Source: Tissierellales bacterium (lineage in GTDB: Bacteria > Bacillota > Clostridia > Tissierellales > Sedimentibacteraceae). Taken from it: a DNA stretch of 64,000 nucleotides. The notes under the pieces are model-generated. The model worked only from the letters and a program-made list of their open reading frames with translations. It did no database searches and was not told the DNA's origin. Made by a program: the position numbers and the translations under genes. The stretch covers positions 1-64,000 of the forward strand of contig JAHDQO010000004.1 in the NCBI GenBank assembly GCA_018433765.1, read 5' to 3'. Shown here piece by piece: positions 34,883 to 44,485 of the stretch; position 1 is the stretch's first letter; every line of letters begins with the position of its first letter.

Positions 34883-35380
34883 TTATAAGTTGATAACTAA
34901 TTTTAATATTTGTTCTAAAGCTTTGTCTAGTAAGTCATTGTTTTGAATTGTATAGTTGCTGTATTCTTTATAAAGGCTTTCACGTTCTTTATAAATATTG
35001 TACAGTTTATTTATATTATCTCTTATTAAGGGTCTATTTTCTTGTTCAATAGTTTCAACGATTTTATTTATATCTCTTTCTATAAAAATTATAATAAAAT
35101 TATTTTCTATTAAAATATCAATATTATTTTTATTTTTTATAATGCCGCCGCCCGTTGATAATATTATATTATCTTTTTTTGATAATTCTTCTATTGCTTT
35201 ATTTTCAACTTTTCTAAAATATTCTTCACTTTTATCTTTAAATATATCATTAATACTTTTATTTTCAGTTTTCTCTATATATTCATCAGTATCAGTAAAC
35301 TCTATATTTAGTCTTTCAGATAATTTTTCACCTATAGTAGACTTTCCACATCCCATCATTCCAATTAGTGCTATCTTCAT
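34883..35380 (-). CDS. aroK: Shikimate kinase
   Basis: 165 residues. P-loop GMMGCGKSTIGE (7-18), DTDEYIE (substrate Asp), the R in EEYFRKVE, and STGGGII are conserved. Phosphorylates shikimate using ATP. Slightly short but complete. It lies 86 bp upstream of aroD. Confidence 0.94.
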   Translation of the reverse strand: MKIALIGMMGCGKSTIGEKLSERLNIEFTDTDEYIEKTENKSINDIFKDKSEEYFRKVENKAIEELSKKDNIILSTGGGIIKNKNNIDILIENNFIIIFIERDINKIVETIEQENRPLIRDNINKLYNIYKERESLYKEYSNYTIQNNDLLDKALEQILKLVINL

Positions 35381-35470
35381 ATTAAATTTCCTTTCATTGG
35401 GTACTCCACTGTCATAATTTTTGAATATTATATCAATAATTTATAATTTTGCATTTTAAATTTTGAATTT

Positions 35471-35728
35471 TCAAAGTTTATCAATAATATTTATAACTTC
35501 ATCAATTTTTTCTTCACCTTGTCCAGTCTCAAAGGCTTCTTTTATACAGCATTTCATATGAGATTTCAATATTTCATTATTTGCCTTTCTCAGCAATGAC
35601 TGAACTGCAAGTATCTGATTGGAAATATCAACACAATATCTATCATCTTCTACCATTTTAAGTATACCTTCAACTTGTCCTTTTGCTGTTTTTAGTAAGT
35701 TTGAAACTTTCTTTTCATCTGCTTTCAT
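35471..35728 (-). CDS. csoR: Copper-sensing repressor CsoR
   Basis: 85 residues, all helical. Cys32, His57 and Cys61 have the same spacing (25 and 4) as the Cu(I) ligands of CsoR, with an extra Cys60. The position just downstream of copA, and the CsoR-type operator at the copA promoter, support copper sensing. Cu(I) binding would release DNA and open copA. A CstR-type sulfide sensor lacks the His, so CsoR fits better. Confidence 0.9.
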   Translation of the reverse strand: MKADEKKVSNLLKTAKGQVEGILKMVEDDRYCVDISNQILAVQSLLRKANNEILKSHMKCCIKEAFETGQGEEKIDEVINIIDKL

Positions 35729-35804
35729 TACAATACCTCTATTCCTAATAGTTTTGTATACCTAGATAGAGCTTAAAAACTCTATCTAGATATATTTACT
35801 TGAT

Positions 35805-36044
35805 TTACTCAAAATCTATAGTTCCATCTTTAAGCAGATTTACTATATCAGTTACTTTGTATCCTGCATCTTTAATTGTTCTCTTAATTATATCATCGTC
35901 AACTTCTTTATCAAACCTTATATCTGCTTTTTTTTCATCAAGATGCACTTTAGTACTTCTTACTCCATCTAATTCATTCAATGCTTTTTCAACTCTTGCA
36001 GAGCAGTGTCCACAACTCATTCCTTCAATAAAAACAGTTTTCAT
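35805..36044 (-). CDS. CopZ-like domain with its own ribosome site inside copA
   Basis: The last 79 codons of the copA frame form a complete heavy-metal-associated domain ([20 protein letters not shown]). The internal ATG at 36044 has AAGGAGGA at 36061-36054, 9 nt upstream, as strong as any ribosome site in the window. A free CopZ-like copper chaperone may therefore be made in addition to the fused protein. No stop separates the two. Confidence 0.5.
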   Translation of the reverse strand: MKTVFIEGMSCGHCSARVEKALNELDGVRSTKVHLDEKKADIRFDKEVDDDIIKRTIKDAGYKVTDIVNLLKDGTIDFE

Positions 36045-38366
36045 TCTTAAATTTCCTCCTTCTTTACTTTTATTTATTTTCGTAAATTTTTCTACTTCAA
36101 AATTATATTTTGGTTTAAAAGTTTTTAGTCTTAATGCATTTGCTACTACTGATACAGAGCTAAAGCTCATAGCTGCAGCTGCAAACATTGGATTTAGCTT
36201 CCATCCTAAAATGCTGTAAAATACTCCTGCAGCTAAAGGAATTCCTATTGTATTATAAAAGAATGCCCAAAATAAGTTTTGTTTAATATTTTTTATAACT
36301 GCTTTGCTTAGCTGTATTGATGAAGCTGCATCTAATAAGTCATTTTTCATTAAAACAATATCTGCTGATTCTATTGCTACATCTGTTCCTGCACCTATTG
36401 CTATACCTATGTCTGCTCTGGCTAGAGCTGGTGCATCATTTATACCATCTCCAATCATAGCAACTTTATTACCTGCATCTTGAATTTTTCTTATCTCTCT
36501 TTCCTTATCTTGTGGAAGTACTTCTGCAATGGCTTTAGTAATATTAATCTCATTTTTTATAGCTTCAGCAGTTTTTTTATTGTCTCCTGTAAGCATCACA
36601 ACTTCTATACCCATTTCTTTAAAAGCCTTAATGGCATTTTTACTTGTTGGTTTTATAGTATCTGCAACAGCTATAATACCTAATACTTCATGATTGTCAG
36701 CAAAATATAAAATTGTTTTTCCCTTAAGAGCTAGCTTTTCTGCTTCTTCTTCAAAATGATGAGTCTTTATATTTTTGTTTTTAATAAGTTTTATGTTACC
36801 TAATAATACTTTCTTATTATTAACTACCGCTTCAAGTCCGTGTCCAAGCACAGCTTCAAACTCATTAACTTCATAAAGCTGTATTTTTCTTTTCTCGGCT
36901 TCTTCTACAACAGCATCAGCTAATGGATGTTCAGATACTTTCTCAGCTGATGCAGCGATTTTTAATAATTCTTCCTCTGTTATTTTTTCACTAACTATTA
37001 TATCAGTAACTTTTGGTTTACCTTCTGTTATTGTACCTGTTTTATCGAGTACAACAGTATTTAGCTGATGTGCTGTTTCTAGTGCTTCACCCGATTTTAC
37101 TAATATACCGTTTTCTGCTCCTTTTCCTGTCCCTACCATTATAGCCGTTGGTGTAGCTAATCCTAAAGCACATGGACAAGAAATTACTAGTACTGCTATA
37201 CCAATAGATAAAGCAAATTCAAATGAATATCCTGCCACTGCCCACAATATTGTTGAAACTAAAGCAATTATTAATACAGTTGGAACAAATATATTGCTAA
37301 TTTTATCAGCTAATTTTGCTATTGGTGCCTTAGTTGATTGTGCTTCTTCAACCAATGCTATTATTTGAGCTAAAGTAGTATCCTTACCAACTCTTGATGC
37401 TTTAAATTTTATAAACCCTGTTTTGTTTGTACTTGCTCCTATAACTTTGTCTCCTATTTGCTTTTCTACAGGTATGCTTTCACCTGTAAGCATTGATTCA
37501 TCTATAGAAGTTTTACCTACGGTAACTATTCCATCAACAGGTATATTCTGCCCCGGTTTAACTATTATTATGTCACCTACTACAACATCTTCTACAGATA
37601 TTTCTTTTTCTATACCATCTCTTTCTACTAAAGCAGTTTTTGGAGCTAAATTAATCAGTTTTTTTATAGCTTCAGAAGTTCTCCCTTTTGCTCTAGCTTC
37701 TAGAAATTTTCCTAACGTTATTAGTGTAAGAATAACTCCAGCTGATTCAAAGTATAAATCATGGGTGTAATGTTTAACAACATCTAGTTCTCCATGTCCT
37801 AACCCATAACCTATTTTATATATTGCAAATATTCCATATAATAATGCTGCTGATGTTCCTACTGCTATTAATGAATCCATATTAGGAGATCTTTTTATTA
37901 ATGTCTTAAATCCTATTTTATAAAACTTATTGTTTATTATTACTACAGGTAAAACTAAAAGAAACTGTGTAAATGCAAAATTTATAGAATTCTCAATACC
38001 ATCAAAAAATGCTGGCAACGGCATTCCTGCCATATGTCCCATTGATATATAAAACAAAGGTATAGTAAATATTAATGATATAATCAGCCTTTTTCTCATG
38101 TTTGAAAACTCATCATTTATTTCATTTTTTTCTTTTTTTGATATCCTTTTAGTTTCTGATAAATTTGCTCCATATCCTGCATCTTCAACAGCCTTAATAA
38201 TATCTTCTTCACTTAATTTACTATCGTCATATTTTATATTCATATTATTATTAAGTAAATTTACATTTATATCCTCAACACCGTCTAGCTTTTTAACATT
38301 CTTTTCAACTGCTAATGAACAAGCAGAACAAGTCATTCCTGTAACATCAAACTTTTCTTTTTTCAT
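35805..38366 (-). CDS. copA: Copper-transporting P1B-type ATPase with C-terminal CopZ-like domain
   Basis: 853 residues. N-terminal HMA domain (GMTCSACS), eight membrane helices, actuator TGES, SCPCALG ion-binding motif in helix 6, phosphorylation DKTGT, HP-locus SEHPLADAV and hinge [11 protein letters not shown] final HMA domain (about 775-853; [10 protein letters not shown]) follows MKT after a basic linker; C-terminal placement is unusual because CopZ is normally a separate gene. Exports Cu(I) from the cytoplasm. Controlled by the operator at 38389-38408 and probably co-transcribed with csoR. Confidence 0.95.
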   Translation of the reverse strand: MKKEKFDVTGMTCSACSLAVEKNVKKLDGVEDINVNLLNNNMNIKYDDSKLSEEDIIKAVEDAGYGANLSETKRISKKEKNEINDEFSNMRKRLIISLIFTIPLFYISMGHMAGMPLPAFFDGIENSINFAFTQFLLVLPVVIINNKFYKIGFKTLIKRSPNMDSLIAVGTSAALLYGIFAIYKIGYGLGHGELDVVKHYTHDLYFESAGVILTLITLGKFLEARAKGRTSEAIKKLINLAPKTALVERDGIEKEISVEDVVVGDIIIVKPGQNIPVDGIVTVGKTSIDESMLTGESIPVEKQIGDKVIGASTNKTGFIKFKASRVGKDTTLAQIIALVEEAQSTKAPIAKLADKISNIFVPTVLIIALVSTILWAVAGYSFEFALSIGIAVLVISCPCALGLATPTAIMVGTGKGAENGILVKSGEALETAHQLNTVVLDKTGTITEGKPKVTDIIVSEKITEEELLKIAASAEKVSEHPLADAVVEEAEKRKIQLYEVNEFEAVLGHGLEAVVNNKKVLLGNIKLIKNKNIKTHHFEEEAEKLALKGKTILYFADNHEVLGIIAVADTIKPTSKNAIKAFKEMGIEVVMLTGDNKKTAEAIKNEINITKAIAEVLPQDKEREIRKIQDAGNKVAMIGDGINDAPALARADIGIAIGAGTDVAIESADIVLMKNDLLDAASSIQLSKAVIKNIKQNLFWAFFYNTIGIPLAAGVFYSILGWKLNPMFAAAAMSFSSVSVVANALRLKTFKPKYNFEVEKFTKINKSKEGGNLRMKTVFIEGMSCGHCSARVEKALNELDGVRSTKVHLDEKKADIRFDKEVDDDIIKRTIKDAGYKVTDIVNLLKDGTIDFE

Positions 38367-38388
38367 GCTAGAATTCCTCCTTATTTTT

Positions 38389-38442
38389 AACCCCTCTACG
38401 GGGGGGTGGTGTAATTATACTTGCTAAATATATTTTTGTCAA
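38389..38442 (-). promoter_or_regulatory. copA promoter and CsoR operator
   Basis: On the minus strand TTGACA (38442-38437), 17-nt spacer and TATAAT (38419-38414) are perfect. Just downstream lies a C-tract/TAC/G-tract motif (38408-38389; CCCCCCCGTAGAGGGGT), the usual GC-rich CsoR operator, placed over the transcription start. Confidence 0.8.
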
Positions 38443-38534
38443 TAGTTATCTATTTTATTATAAAATTAACCTACTATACTAGATATTTAAAAAATTATAA
38501 TTTATAATATAGGTGAGCACAGAAACAAATAAGA

Positions 38535-38935
38535 TAAAAATAAAAATAAACGAGTGACAAGGAACTAGTAACTAAGAACATGGTAGCTTTACAAATGAAA
38601 ATATAAAAAAACGATTGACGAGTAACTAATAACTAGAAACATGGTAGCTTTACTAATGTAAAATATAAAAAAACGATTGACGAGTAACTAATAACTAGAA
38701 ACATGGTAGCTTTACTAATGTAAAGCCTTTATAAAATAAATAAATTTACGAATTAATATGAGAAAATTAACATTGTTACTCGTTACTAGTTACTCATTCC
38801 TCGTTAAAATAGTGCGGATCACTATTCAGTGTCCTTCCGTGTATTTCCGTGGTTAAATAACAAAAAAGATTTACGAAGCATGAGTAAATCAACATTGTTA
38901 CTCGTTGCTACTTACTCATTCCTCGTTAAAATTAT
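38535..38935. repeat. Composite intergenic repeat: 62-bp tandem units and palindromic arms
   Basis: Two nearly identical 62-bp units (38598-38659, 38660-38721) follow a diverged unit (about 38535-38597). Each contains GAGTAACTAATAACTAG and CATGGTAGCTTTAC. The right side has two inverted versions of GAGTAACTAGTAAC (38775-38805; 38897-38927), so the whole can fold into long hairpins. A CCACGG-type repeat (38811-38858) is embedded. No gene is seen in 38443-38990. Confidence 0.75.
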
Positions 38936-38990
38936 ATGGAGGTGAAAACCGTTATTTACTGATATATTTAATCAGCAAAACGGCAGTAAT

Positions 38991-39842
38991 ATGAAAACTA
39001 ATAATATAGGTCTAGTTCTTGAAGGAGGAGGTTTTAGAGGAATTTACTCGGCAGGAATTTTAGACTTTTTTTTAGAAAAAAATATACATTTTCCATACGT
39101 TATAGGTGTTTCTATGGGAGCATGCAATGGTGCTAATTATATTTCAAGACAGCATGGAAGGAATATAAGAATACCTTACAAATATATAAATGATAATAGA
39201 TACATAAGCTTCTCTAATTTAATTAAAACAGGAGATCTTTTTGGAATGGACTTCATTTTTAAAGATATCCCTGAAAAAATGGACTTATTTGATAATAAAA
39301 CATTTAACAATTCAAATCAAAAATTTGTAGTAGTAACTACTGACTGTAAAACAGGTAATGCAAGATATTTCTATAAAGATGAAATTAAAGAATTAAGTGA
39401 AGTTTTAACTGCTTCTAGCAGTCTTCCCTTTATTTCTAAGATGGTTAATATAGATGGTAATTTTTATCTTGATGGGGGAATTTCTGATTCTATACCTGCA
39501 AAAAAAGCTGTAAAAGACAGATGTGAAAAACTAGTAATAATATTAACTAGACCAAAAGGTTATAAGAAAGACCCATTAAAGCTAAAACTACTAGGAAAAT
39601 ATAGATATAGAAAATACCCAAAAGTTATGGAATGTATGAAAAATAGATATATTCAATATAATGATTCACTAAAATATGTTGATGAATTAGAAGCACAAAA
39701 CAAAGCTTTTGTCATAAGACCAAAGGATAACTTAGATATGGGACGAGTTGAAAGAGATAAGAAAAAACTAAAAGCCACATATGACCTTGGATATAATGAT
39801 GCTGTAAAATTGAAAGACAGGCTTTTAGAATTTTTGAGTTAG
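38991..39842 (+). CDS. Patatin-like phospholipase
   Basis: 283 residues. GLVLEGGGFRGIYSAGILD gives the oxyanion loop, GVSMGACNGAN the nucleophile G-x-S-x-G (Ser near 43), and DGGISDSIP the catalytic Asp. This short YjjU-like form hydrolyses acyl esters of lipids in the cytoplasm or at the membrane. The N-terminus fits the family, yet the ribosome site GGAGGTG (38938-38944) is 46 nt from the ATG; a hairpin (38949-38983) lies between and could bring them to about 11 nt. Confidence 0.9.
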   Translation: MKTNNIGLVLEGGGFRGIYSAGILDFFLEKNIHFPYVIGVSMGACNGANYISRQHGRNIRIPYKYINDNRYISFSNLIKTGDLFGMDFIFKDIPEKMDLFDNKTFNNSNQKFVVVTTDCKTGNARYFYKDEIKELSEVLTASSSLPFISKMVNIDGNFYLDGGISDSIPAKKAVKDRCEKLVIILTRPKGYKKDPLKLKLLGKYRYRKYPKVMECMKNRYIQYNDSLKYVDELEAQNKAFVIRPKDNLDMGRVERDKKKLKATYDLGYNDAVKLKDRLLEFLS

Positions 39843-40342
39843 TTAGAATGGGAATGCATATGATTAAGATAAATACAGTAAAATTTAGCTATCTATAATA
39901 GATAAAAATCAATACAATTTATGTATAAATGATTAACTCTATAAAAAATCATTAACTAAACATGCTTCTATCTTATTACTTTCTGTTAAAATCAATTAAA
40001 GACTTTAATAACCCTTGCAAAAAATTTTTTATTTACAATGATAATTTTGAAAATTAATATTAATTATTGAATAAATTAAAAAATAATTTTAATAATTTAG
40101 GATATTCACAACCATACATTTTAAATTATTAAAAACTAATATTAACATTTACAACATATTTTGTATATCATCAAATATTATGAAATAAAATTCTATCCCT
40201 ATATTTTGTTAATATTAATAGTATTTTTAAACGTTAAAAAGTATATATCCTTCTATTATTTTATTTTTATGATATAATTAAATAAATATAGGTAACGGAG
40301 GTAATATTTTATTAAATAGTATAGTAAAATAAATTTAAAATT
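39843..40342. other. Intergenic region, 500 bp, no gene seen
   Basis: Very AT-rich spacer with stops in all frames. No RNA gene or clear terminator recognised. A candidate -10 (TATAAT, 40273-40278) lies near the end, followed by GGAGG (40297-40301) and a hairpin (40305-40331) ahead of the leucine-rich repeat gene. Confidence 0.5.
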
Positions 40343-41374
40343 ATGAAAAACAAATTATGTATTTTAGTAATAATCTTCTTAGCAATATCACTTATTGCTT
40401 TTATCATAATAAAGAATTCCACTATATTTTATAAACTTATGATACCTGATGAAAATCTATACAATGCTTTATTGGAAATATCAAATAAAGACACTATAAG
40501 TAAAGATGATTTTATTGAATGTGAGAAACTTAACTTTATAAATAAAAATATTACTAATCTTAAAGGGTTAGATTATTTAGATTTACCAAAACTTAAAACA
40601 TTAAGAATTACAGATAATCATATAAAAACATTTAAAAATATTGATTTTTCAAAATTTGAGAATTTAGAAAACTTATATATAAAAGATAACACTCTTAAAA
40701 ATATTAATTTTAGCAAATTGTATAAATTAAAAAAACTTAAAAATATTAGTGTCTCTGATGTTAAATTGTATTCAATAGAAATAAAATCTATAGAAAATTT
40801 ACAAAATTTAACCATTGATGGAGGTCATACTTTAACATTAGATAATATTCATTTAATAAATTTACCTAATTTAAATGAATTAGATTTAAGTTATGTTGAT
40901 ATAGTAGAAAACGAAAAATTAGATTTAGTCAATACTAATAATATAAAAAAACTGCATTTTTCTGATGGCATTATTCCAAGTTCTTCTATAAACAATTTTG
41001 AAAATATAAAAAACTTAGAATTACTAAACTTTCGTAATATTATCCTTGATAATTATACACTTCACGAAAATTTTATTTCTAATTTAAATAATCTTAAAGA
41101 ATTACACATTACTGTCAGTAGAATAAATAAAATTGACTACAATGCTTTTTATAATTTGAATAATTTGAAAGAATTGGATTTAGAAACTAATAGTTTGAAG
41201 AAATTATATATTAATAAAATAGAAAGCCTAGAAATACTAAATCTAAAAAGAAATTTTTTTGATGATATTACTAACCTAGACTTAGATTCCTTTCCTAATT
41301 TAAGAGAGTTAAACTTAGAGAGAAATCTAATAAAAAGCATTCCTAATGATTATGAATATAATATTATTTATTAA
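40343..41374 (+). CDS. Membrane-anchored leucine-rich repeat protein
   Basis: 343 residues. N-terminal membrane anchor (6-26), a short helical region, then about ten leucine-rich repeats of 21-26 residues from about residue 70 to the end (LPKLKTLRITDNHIKTFKNI; LNNLKELDLETNSLKKL). The repeats probably face outward and bind protein or polysaccharide. GGAGG is 41 nt before the ATG, separated by a 10-bp hairpin. Neighbouring patatin and C39-like genes suggest an envelope cluster. Confidence 0.8.
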   Translation: MKNKLCILVIIFLAISLIAFIIIKNSTIFYKLMIPDENLYNALLEISNKDTISKDDFIECEKLNFINKNITNLKGLDYLDLPKLKTLRITDNHIKTFKNIDFSKFENLENLYIKDNTLKNINFSKLYKLKKLKNISVSDVKLYSIEIKSIENLQNLTIDGGHTLTLDNIHLINLPNLNELDLSYVDIVENEKLDLVNTNNIKKLHFSDGIIPSSSINNFENIKNLELLNFRNIILDNYTLHENFISNLNNLKELHITVSRINKIDYNAFYNLNNLKELDLETNSLKKLYINKIESLEILNLKRNFFDDITNLDLDSFPNLRELNLERNLIKSIPNDYEYNIIY

Positions 41375-41465
41375 ATAATTAAAATATGGTTGTTTTTTTA
41401 AAAATAAATCCCTCTTATTATATATAAGATTAATCTTAAATTGATATAGAAAGGAGGGACTTTTA

Positions 41466-42023
41466 ATGGGTTATAAATATATTGATGTTACTGTTTGTAA
41501 TAATCATTATACACAAAAGGATTCCAGATGGGGAGAACTAGAATTAGATGGTGGCAGCTATATAAAAGATGTTGGTTGTGCATTAACATGTGCAGCTATG
41601 ATCGAAGGAATAACTCCTAAGTCATTATATTTAGATTATGACATGACTGATGAATTAGTTGATTGGAGTAAACTTCCAACATATAGAATTGTTCACGAAT
41701 CAACTTCAGATAGTGGATTATTTAGTGATTTGTTTGAATACGCTATTCAGCCAAGTAATCCAGATATAGACCCAAAACCAATCATACTTTATGGAGATGA
41801 TGGCAAAGGAAATGACAATAGTACGCACTTTGTAGTTGTCTCAGGATTTAGAGGAACTGTAGCTGTAGATACTGACGGAGGATTTATGTATGCAAAAGAT
41901 CCAACAGATTTTTCTCAATTTATAATAAACGATCCTGCAAACAATCATAAGAATTTAGAGAAATTTCTAGAAGTGTATACTCCTGTAGAAGATGAAGAAT
42001 ATAGAGTTCCTTATAAAAAATAG
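41466..42023 (+). CDS. C39-like (papain-fold) cysteine peptidase-type protein
   Basis: 185 residues. Pattern of the peptidase C39-like family: YTQKDSRWGE (Gln17), GCALTCAAM (Cys38), HFVVVSGF (His121) and IINDPANN (Asp156). No signal peptide, so cytoplasmic or released by another route. AAGGAGGG ribosome site; an upstream TCCCTC could pair with it and mask it. A role in peptide or peptidoglycan cleavage is possible; a non-catalytic role is not excluded. Confidence 0.72.
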   Translation: MGYKYIDVTVCNNHYTQKDSRWGELELDGGSYIKDVGCALTCAAMIEGITPKSLYLDYDMTDELVDWSKLPTYRIVHESTSDSGLFSDLFEYAIQPSNPDIDPKPIILYGDDGKGNDNSTHFVVVSGFRGTVAVDTDGGFMYAKDPTDFSQFIINDPANNHKNLEKFLEVYTPVEDEEYRVPYKK

Positions 42024-42075
42024 AAACCATTATGAGTAACAATGTCATTAAGTTAAGATATTTAAACCAAAATTT

Positions 42076-42115
42076 AAGAACAGAGTATGTTAAAGATGCA
42101 TACCCTGTTCTTTTT
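42076..42115. terminator. Bidirectional terminator
   Basis: Stem AAGAACAGAGTATG (42076-42089) / CATACCCTGTTCTT (42099-42112), nearly perfect, with T and A runs on the two sides. It ends both the C39-like gene and the converging lipoprotein gene. Confidence 0.85.
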
Positions 42116-42116
42116 A

Positions 42117-42545
42117 TTATGTAATTTTTTTCAAAAAAACTTGACAAATAAAACAAAAAGCGTGGCGAAGATGTTCTAATATATTTATTATTTGGTCATC
42201 AGGTGTTACCAATACACACTTAAAACTACCTTTTTCTAATTCAGAATTTAACTCAATAGTTATACAACTTTCATTACTATCTGCACTGATATCAAAAATT
42301 CTATGTACTCTAACAAAAGATTCAAACTCTAAATTTACACCTATCAATTTTTCTGTTAATACACTATATTCATTTGCTTTTATTATTTTCTCATCATCAT
42401 CATAAATAGTGTTAGCCAAATTAAAATCAAATCCAAATAAACAACTGCTAAGAAACAACGGACATATTAATAACATTATTAAAATAAATAATTTCGTTTT
42501 ATATCTTCTTAGCAATATAAAAGTATACTCTAATCCATATAACAC
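42117..42545 (-). CDS. Putative lipoprotein downstream of the ABC-2 permease genes
   Basis: 142 residues. Basic RRYKTK, a hydrophobic run and lipobox LFLSSC near residues 29-34, then an acidic mature domain. The frame overlaps the preceding permease gene by 47 bp and no good ribosome site exists, so the true start may be a TTG a few codons inward. The hydrophobic C-terminus (FCFICQVF) is odd for a lipoprotein and could reflect a frameshift. Function unknown. Confidence 0.5.
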   Translation of the reverse strand: MLYGLEYTFILLRRYKTKLFILIMLLICPLFLSSCLFGFDFNLANTIYDDDEKIIKANEYSVLTEKLIGVNLEFESFVRVHRIFDISADSNESCITIELNSELEKGSFKCVLVTPDDQIINILEHLRHAFCFICQVFLKKIT

Positions 42546-43491
42546 AATGTAAAATTAGTACTATAAAATTCATTATTACTGATGATGAATTACTACTCAT
42601 TATTTTCATTAATCCATCAAAGACTGTATATGATGGGATTACATTAAACAATAGTCTTAAATTATTATCTGAAAAAAATAAATACACTACTAATGGAATA
42701 GCAATAAAAATAATCATTGCAATTTTAATATACACTATAGCTAACATCAAATTTTCTGACATTCTTGATATAAATAGCCCAATAATTGATGCCATAAATG
42801 AAGATAGAGCAATAAGCATCACATTTCCCAGGAAATTTTTTGACATGTTGAGACAAATAAAAGCAGTTATTATAGATACAGTAAAACTACATATAAATCC
42901 AAGAGATGTTTTCTGAAAAATGTATTTGCTAAAACTCATAGGTAAAATTTGATTAATATAGTCAATACCATTCTCTTTCTCCGACACAATATTCATGATA
43001 TTAAAAGTACAACCAATAAATAAAGCAGTTACCATAACTAATGCAGTCAGCAAATATCTAAATTCCATAATAGCATTAGGTTTCGGTAAAAAAGTAACAT
43101 TAAAAGGAAAAGCTGGTTCATCTAATACTAGCGGTATATACTTTGCTGACTCTTTTATGTTTGATGTTTCATCACCTGAAAGTATAGTTTTAATCTCATC
43201 ATTTTCTTTACTATAAATAACCCCTACAGTTTCATCTGCTGGGTTAATAACTATTTTATTTAATTCATTATTAGAACTGCATTTGATAACAGTTCCATAA
43301 TTCTCTAAACAATCTTCTATTTTTACAGGTAGATTATTTTGGACTACTGCAAAACGTAAATTAACTGCCTCTATTATACTTCCTGTAGATAGCAAATTTA
43401 TTAAAACAGCCATAACTATAGGTAGAAAGAATGAAAGCAAAGACATTTTATCTTTTGAAATACTTTTTAATTGATATTTTAATCCTTCCAT
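42499..43491 (-). CDS. ABC-2 type transporter permease subunit
   Basis: 330 residues. One N-terminal helix (about 18-38), an extracytoplasmic segment (40-150) and five further helices (150-325), as in DrrB/NatB-like ABC-2 permeases with an external domain. The next upstream gene is a similar permease and the one before it an ATPase, so the three form one exporter. Confidence 0.8.
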   Translation of the reverse strand: MEGLKYQLKSISKDKMSLLSFFLPIVMAVLINLLSTGSIIEAVNLRFAVVQNNLPVKIEDCLENYGTVIKCSSNNELNKIVINPADETVGVIYSKENDEIKTILSGDETSNIKESAKYIPLVLDEPAFPFNVTFLPKPNAIMEFRYLLTALVMVTALFIGCTFNIMNIVSEKENGIDYINQILPMSFSKYIFQKTSLGFICSFTVSIITAFICLNMSKNFLGNVMLIALSSFMASIIGLFISRMSENLMLAIVYIKIAMIIFIAIPLVVYLFFSDNNLRLLFNVIPSYTVFDGLMKIMSSNSSSVIMNFIVLILHCVIWIRVYFYIAKKI

Positions 43492-43495
43492 CCAA

Positions 43496-44485
43496 TCACC
43501 CCTCTGTCAATTCTTTTTTCATCATTTTATTGTCAATTTTGAAAAGAATTACAATAGCTGCAATACAAATAAGAAAGTAAAATAGACTATTTGAATTTAT
43601 ACCAAAAAAAGCATTTTTCATAAACATAAATAAGTGATAAATGGGATAATAATTTATCCAATTCCATGTAATAGGCGTATTAGCTGCTAAATATATTGGA
43701 GAAGTCATTAAGATAATAATAAATGCATAGGCAAAACCAAACTGTTTAAAATTCTTATAAAGCATTACAAAAAAGAATCCTAATAGTATCATGATTATTG
43801 ACAAAACAGTTATATGCGGCAGAACTTTAAAAAATATGGATACCGTTTGACTAATACCAATATTAATTAATATTAAACCAAACGCAAAAATTATATCTGA
43901 CATTAAAAAAACGAACAGTTTTGAAATGATAAATAAGTCTCTTTTTATCGGCATTACTCCATAAACATGCATTACCCCCATTTGTTTTTCTTTGAATAAT
44001 ATAGAAGCAATCCCTATAAAGCCCACTGCAACTATTTCAAAAAACATAACTTCGCAAGCCATTTCTTTTCTCAGTTTGAATTCATGATTATTTGAACCAA
44101 TGAGTTCAGATTCATAAATGTTATTTTCCGAAAACTGGGCTAAAGTTAAATAAACTTTAAAATTATCTACACCTTTGTTTCCTGTTTCATATAGAATGAT
44201 TTCTGCTGTACTTTTACTGTAATCAACAGCTATATTGTTTTCTTCATCTATGACTTCCATCAGACTATCTTTTGAATATACATCGTAAACATTGTAAGAT
44301 TTATCATTAACTATATCCATAGGGTCATATAAATAAATCTTATAGGGTTCATTATCCGTCTTAGCATAAATAAAGTTAATATAACAAGAATATAATATCA
44401 AGGAACACAGCACCATAATAAAGAATTTACATGATATCATTAATTTTATATCCTTTTTAACCAATAAACAAAATTGTTTAACCAT
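43496..44485 (-). CDS. ABC-2 type transporter permease subunit
   Basis: 329 residues. Same topology as the neighbour: N-terminal helix (about 15-35), external region, then six helices from about 155. It starts 1 bp into the ATPase stop region, indicating coupling. GCs and length fit ABC-2 family permeases linked to peptide resistance. Confidence 0.8.
   Translation of the reverse strand: MVKQFCLLVKKDIKLMISCKFFIMVLCSLILYSCYINFIYAKTDNEPYKIYLYDPMDIVNDKSYNVYDVYSKDSLMEVIDEENNIAVDYSKSTAEIILYETGNKGVDNFKVYLTLAQFSENNIYESELIGSNNHEFKLRKEMACEVMFFEIVAVGFIGIASILFKEKQMGVMHVYGVMPIKRDLFIISKLFVFLMSDIIFAFGLILINIGISQTVSIFFKVLPHITVLSIIMILLGFFFVMLYKNFKQFGFAYAFIIILMTSPIYLAANTPITWNWINYYPIYHLFMFMKNAFFGINSNSLFYFLICIAAIVILFKIDNKMMKKELTEG

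Noticed and set aside
38535-38721. CRISPR array
   Set aside because: The 62-bp units are nearly identical along their whole length with no unique spacers, and no cas genes are near.
42117-42545. Frameshift in the lipoprotein after the ABC-2 permeases
   Set aside because: The hydrophobic tail is odd, but without a homologue no shifted frame can be shown; kept as one gene with low confidence.
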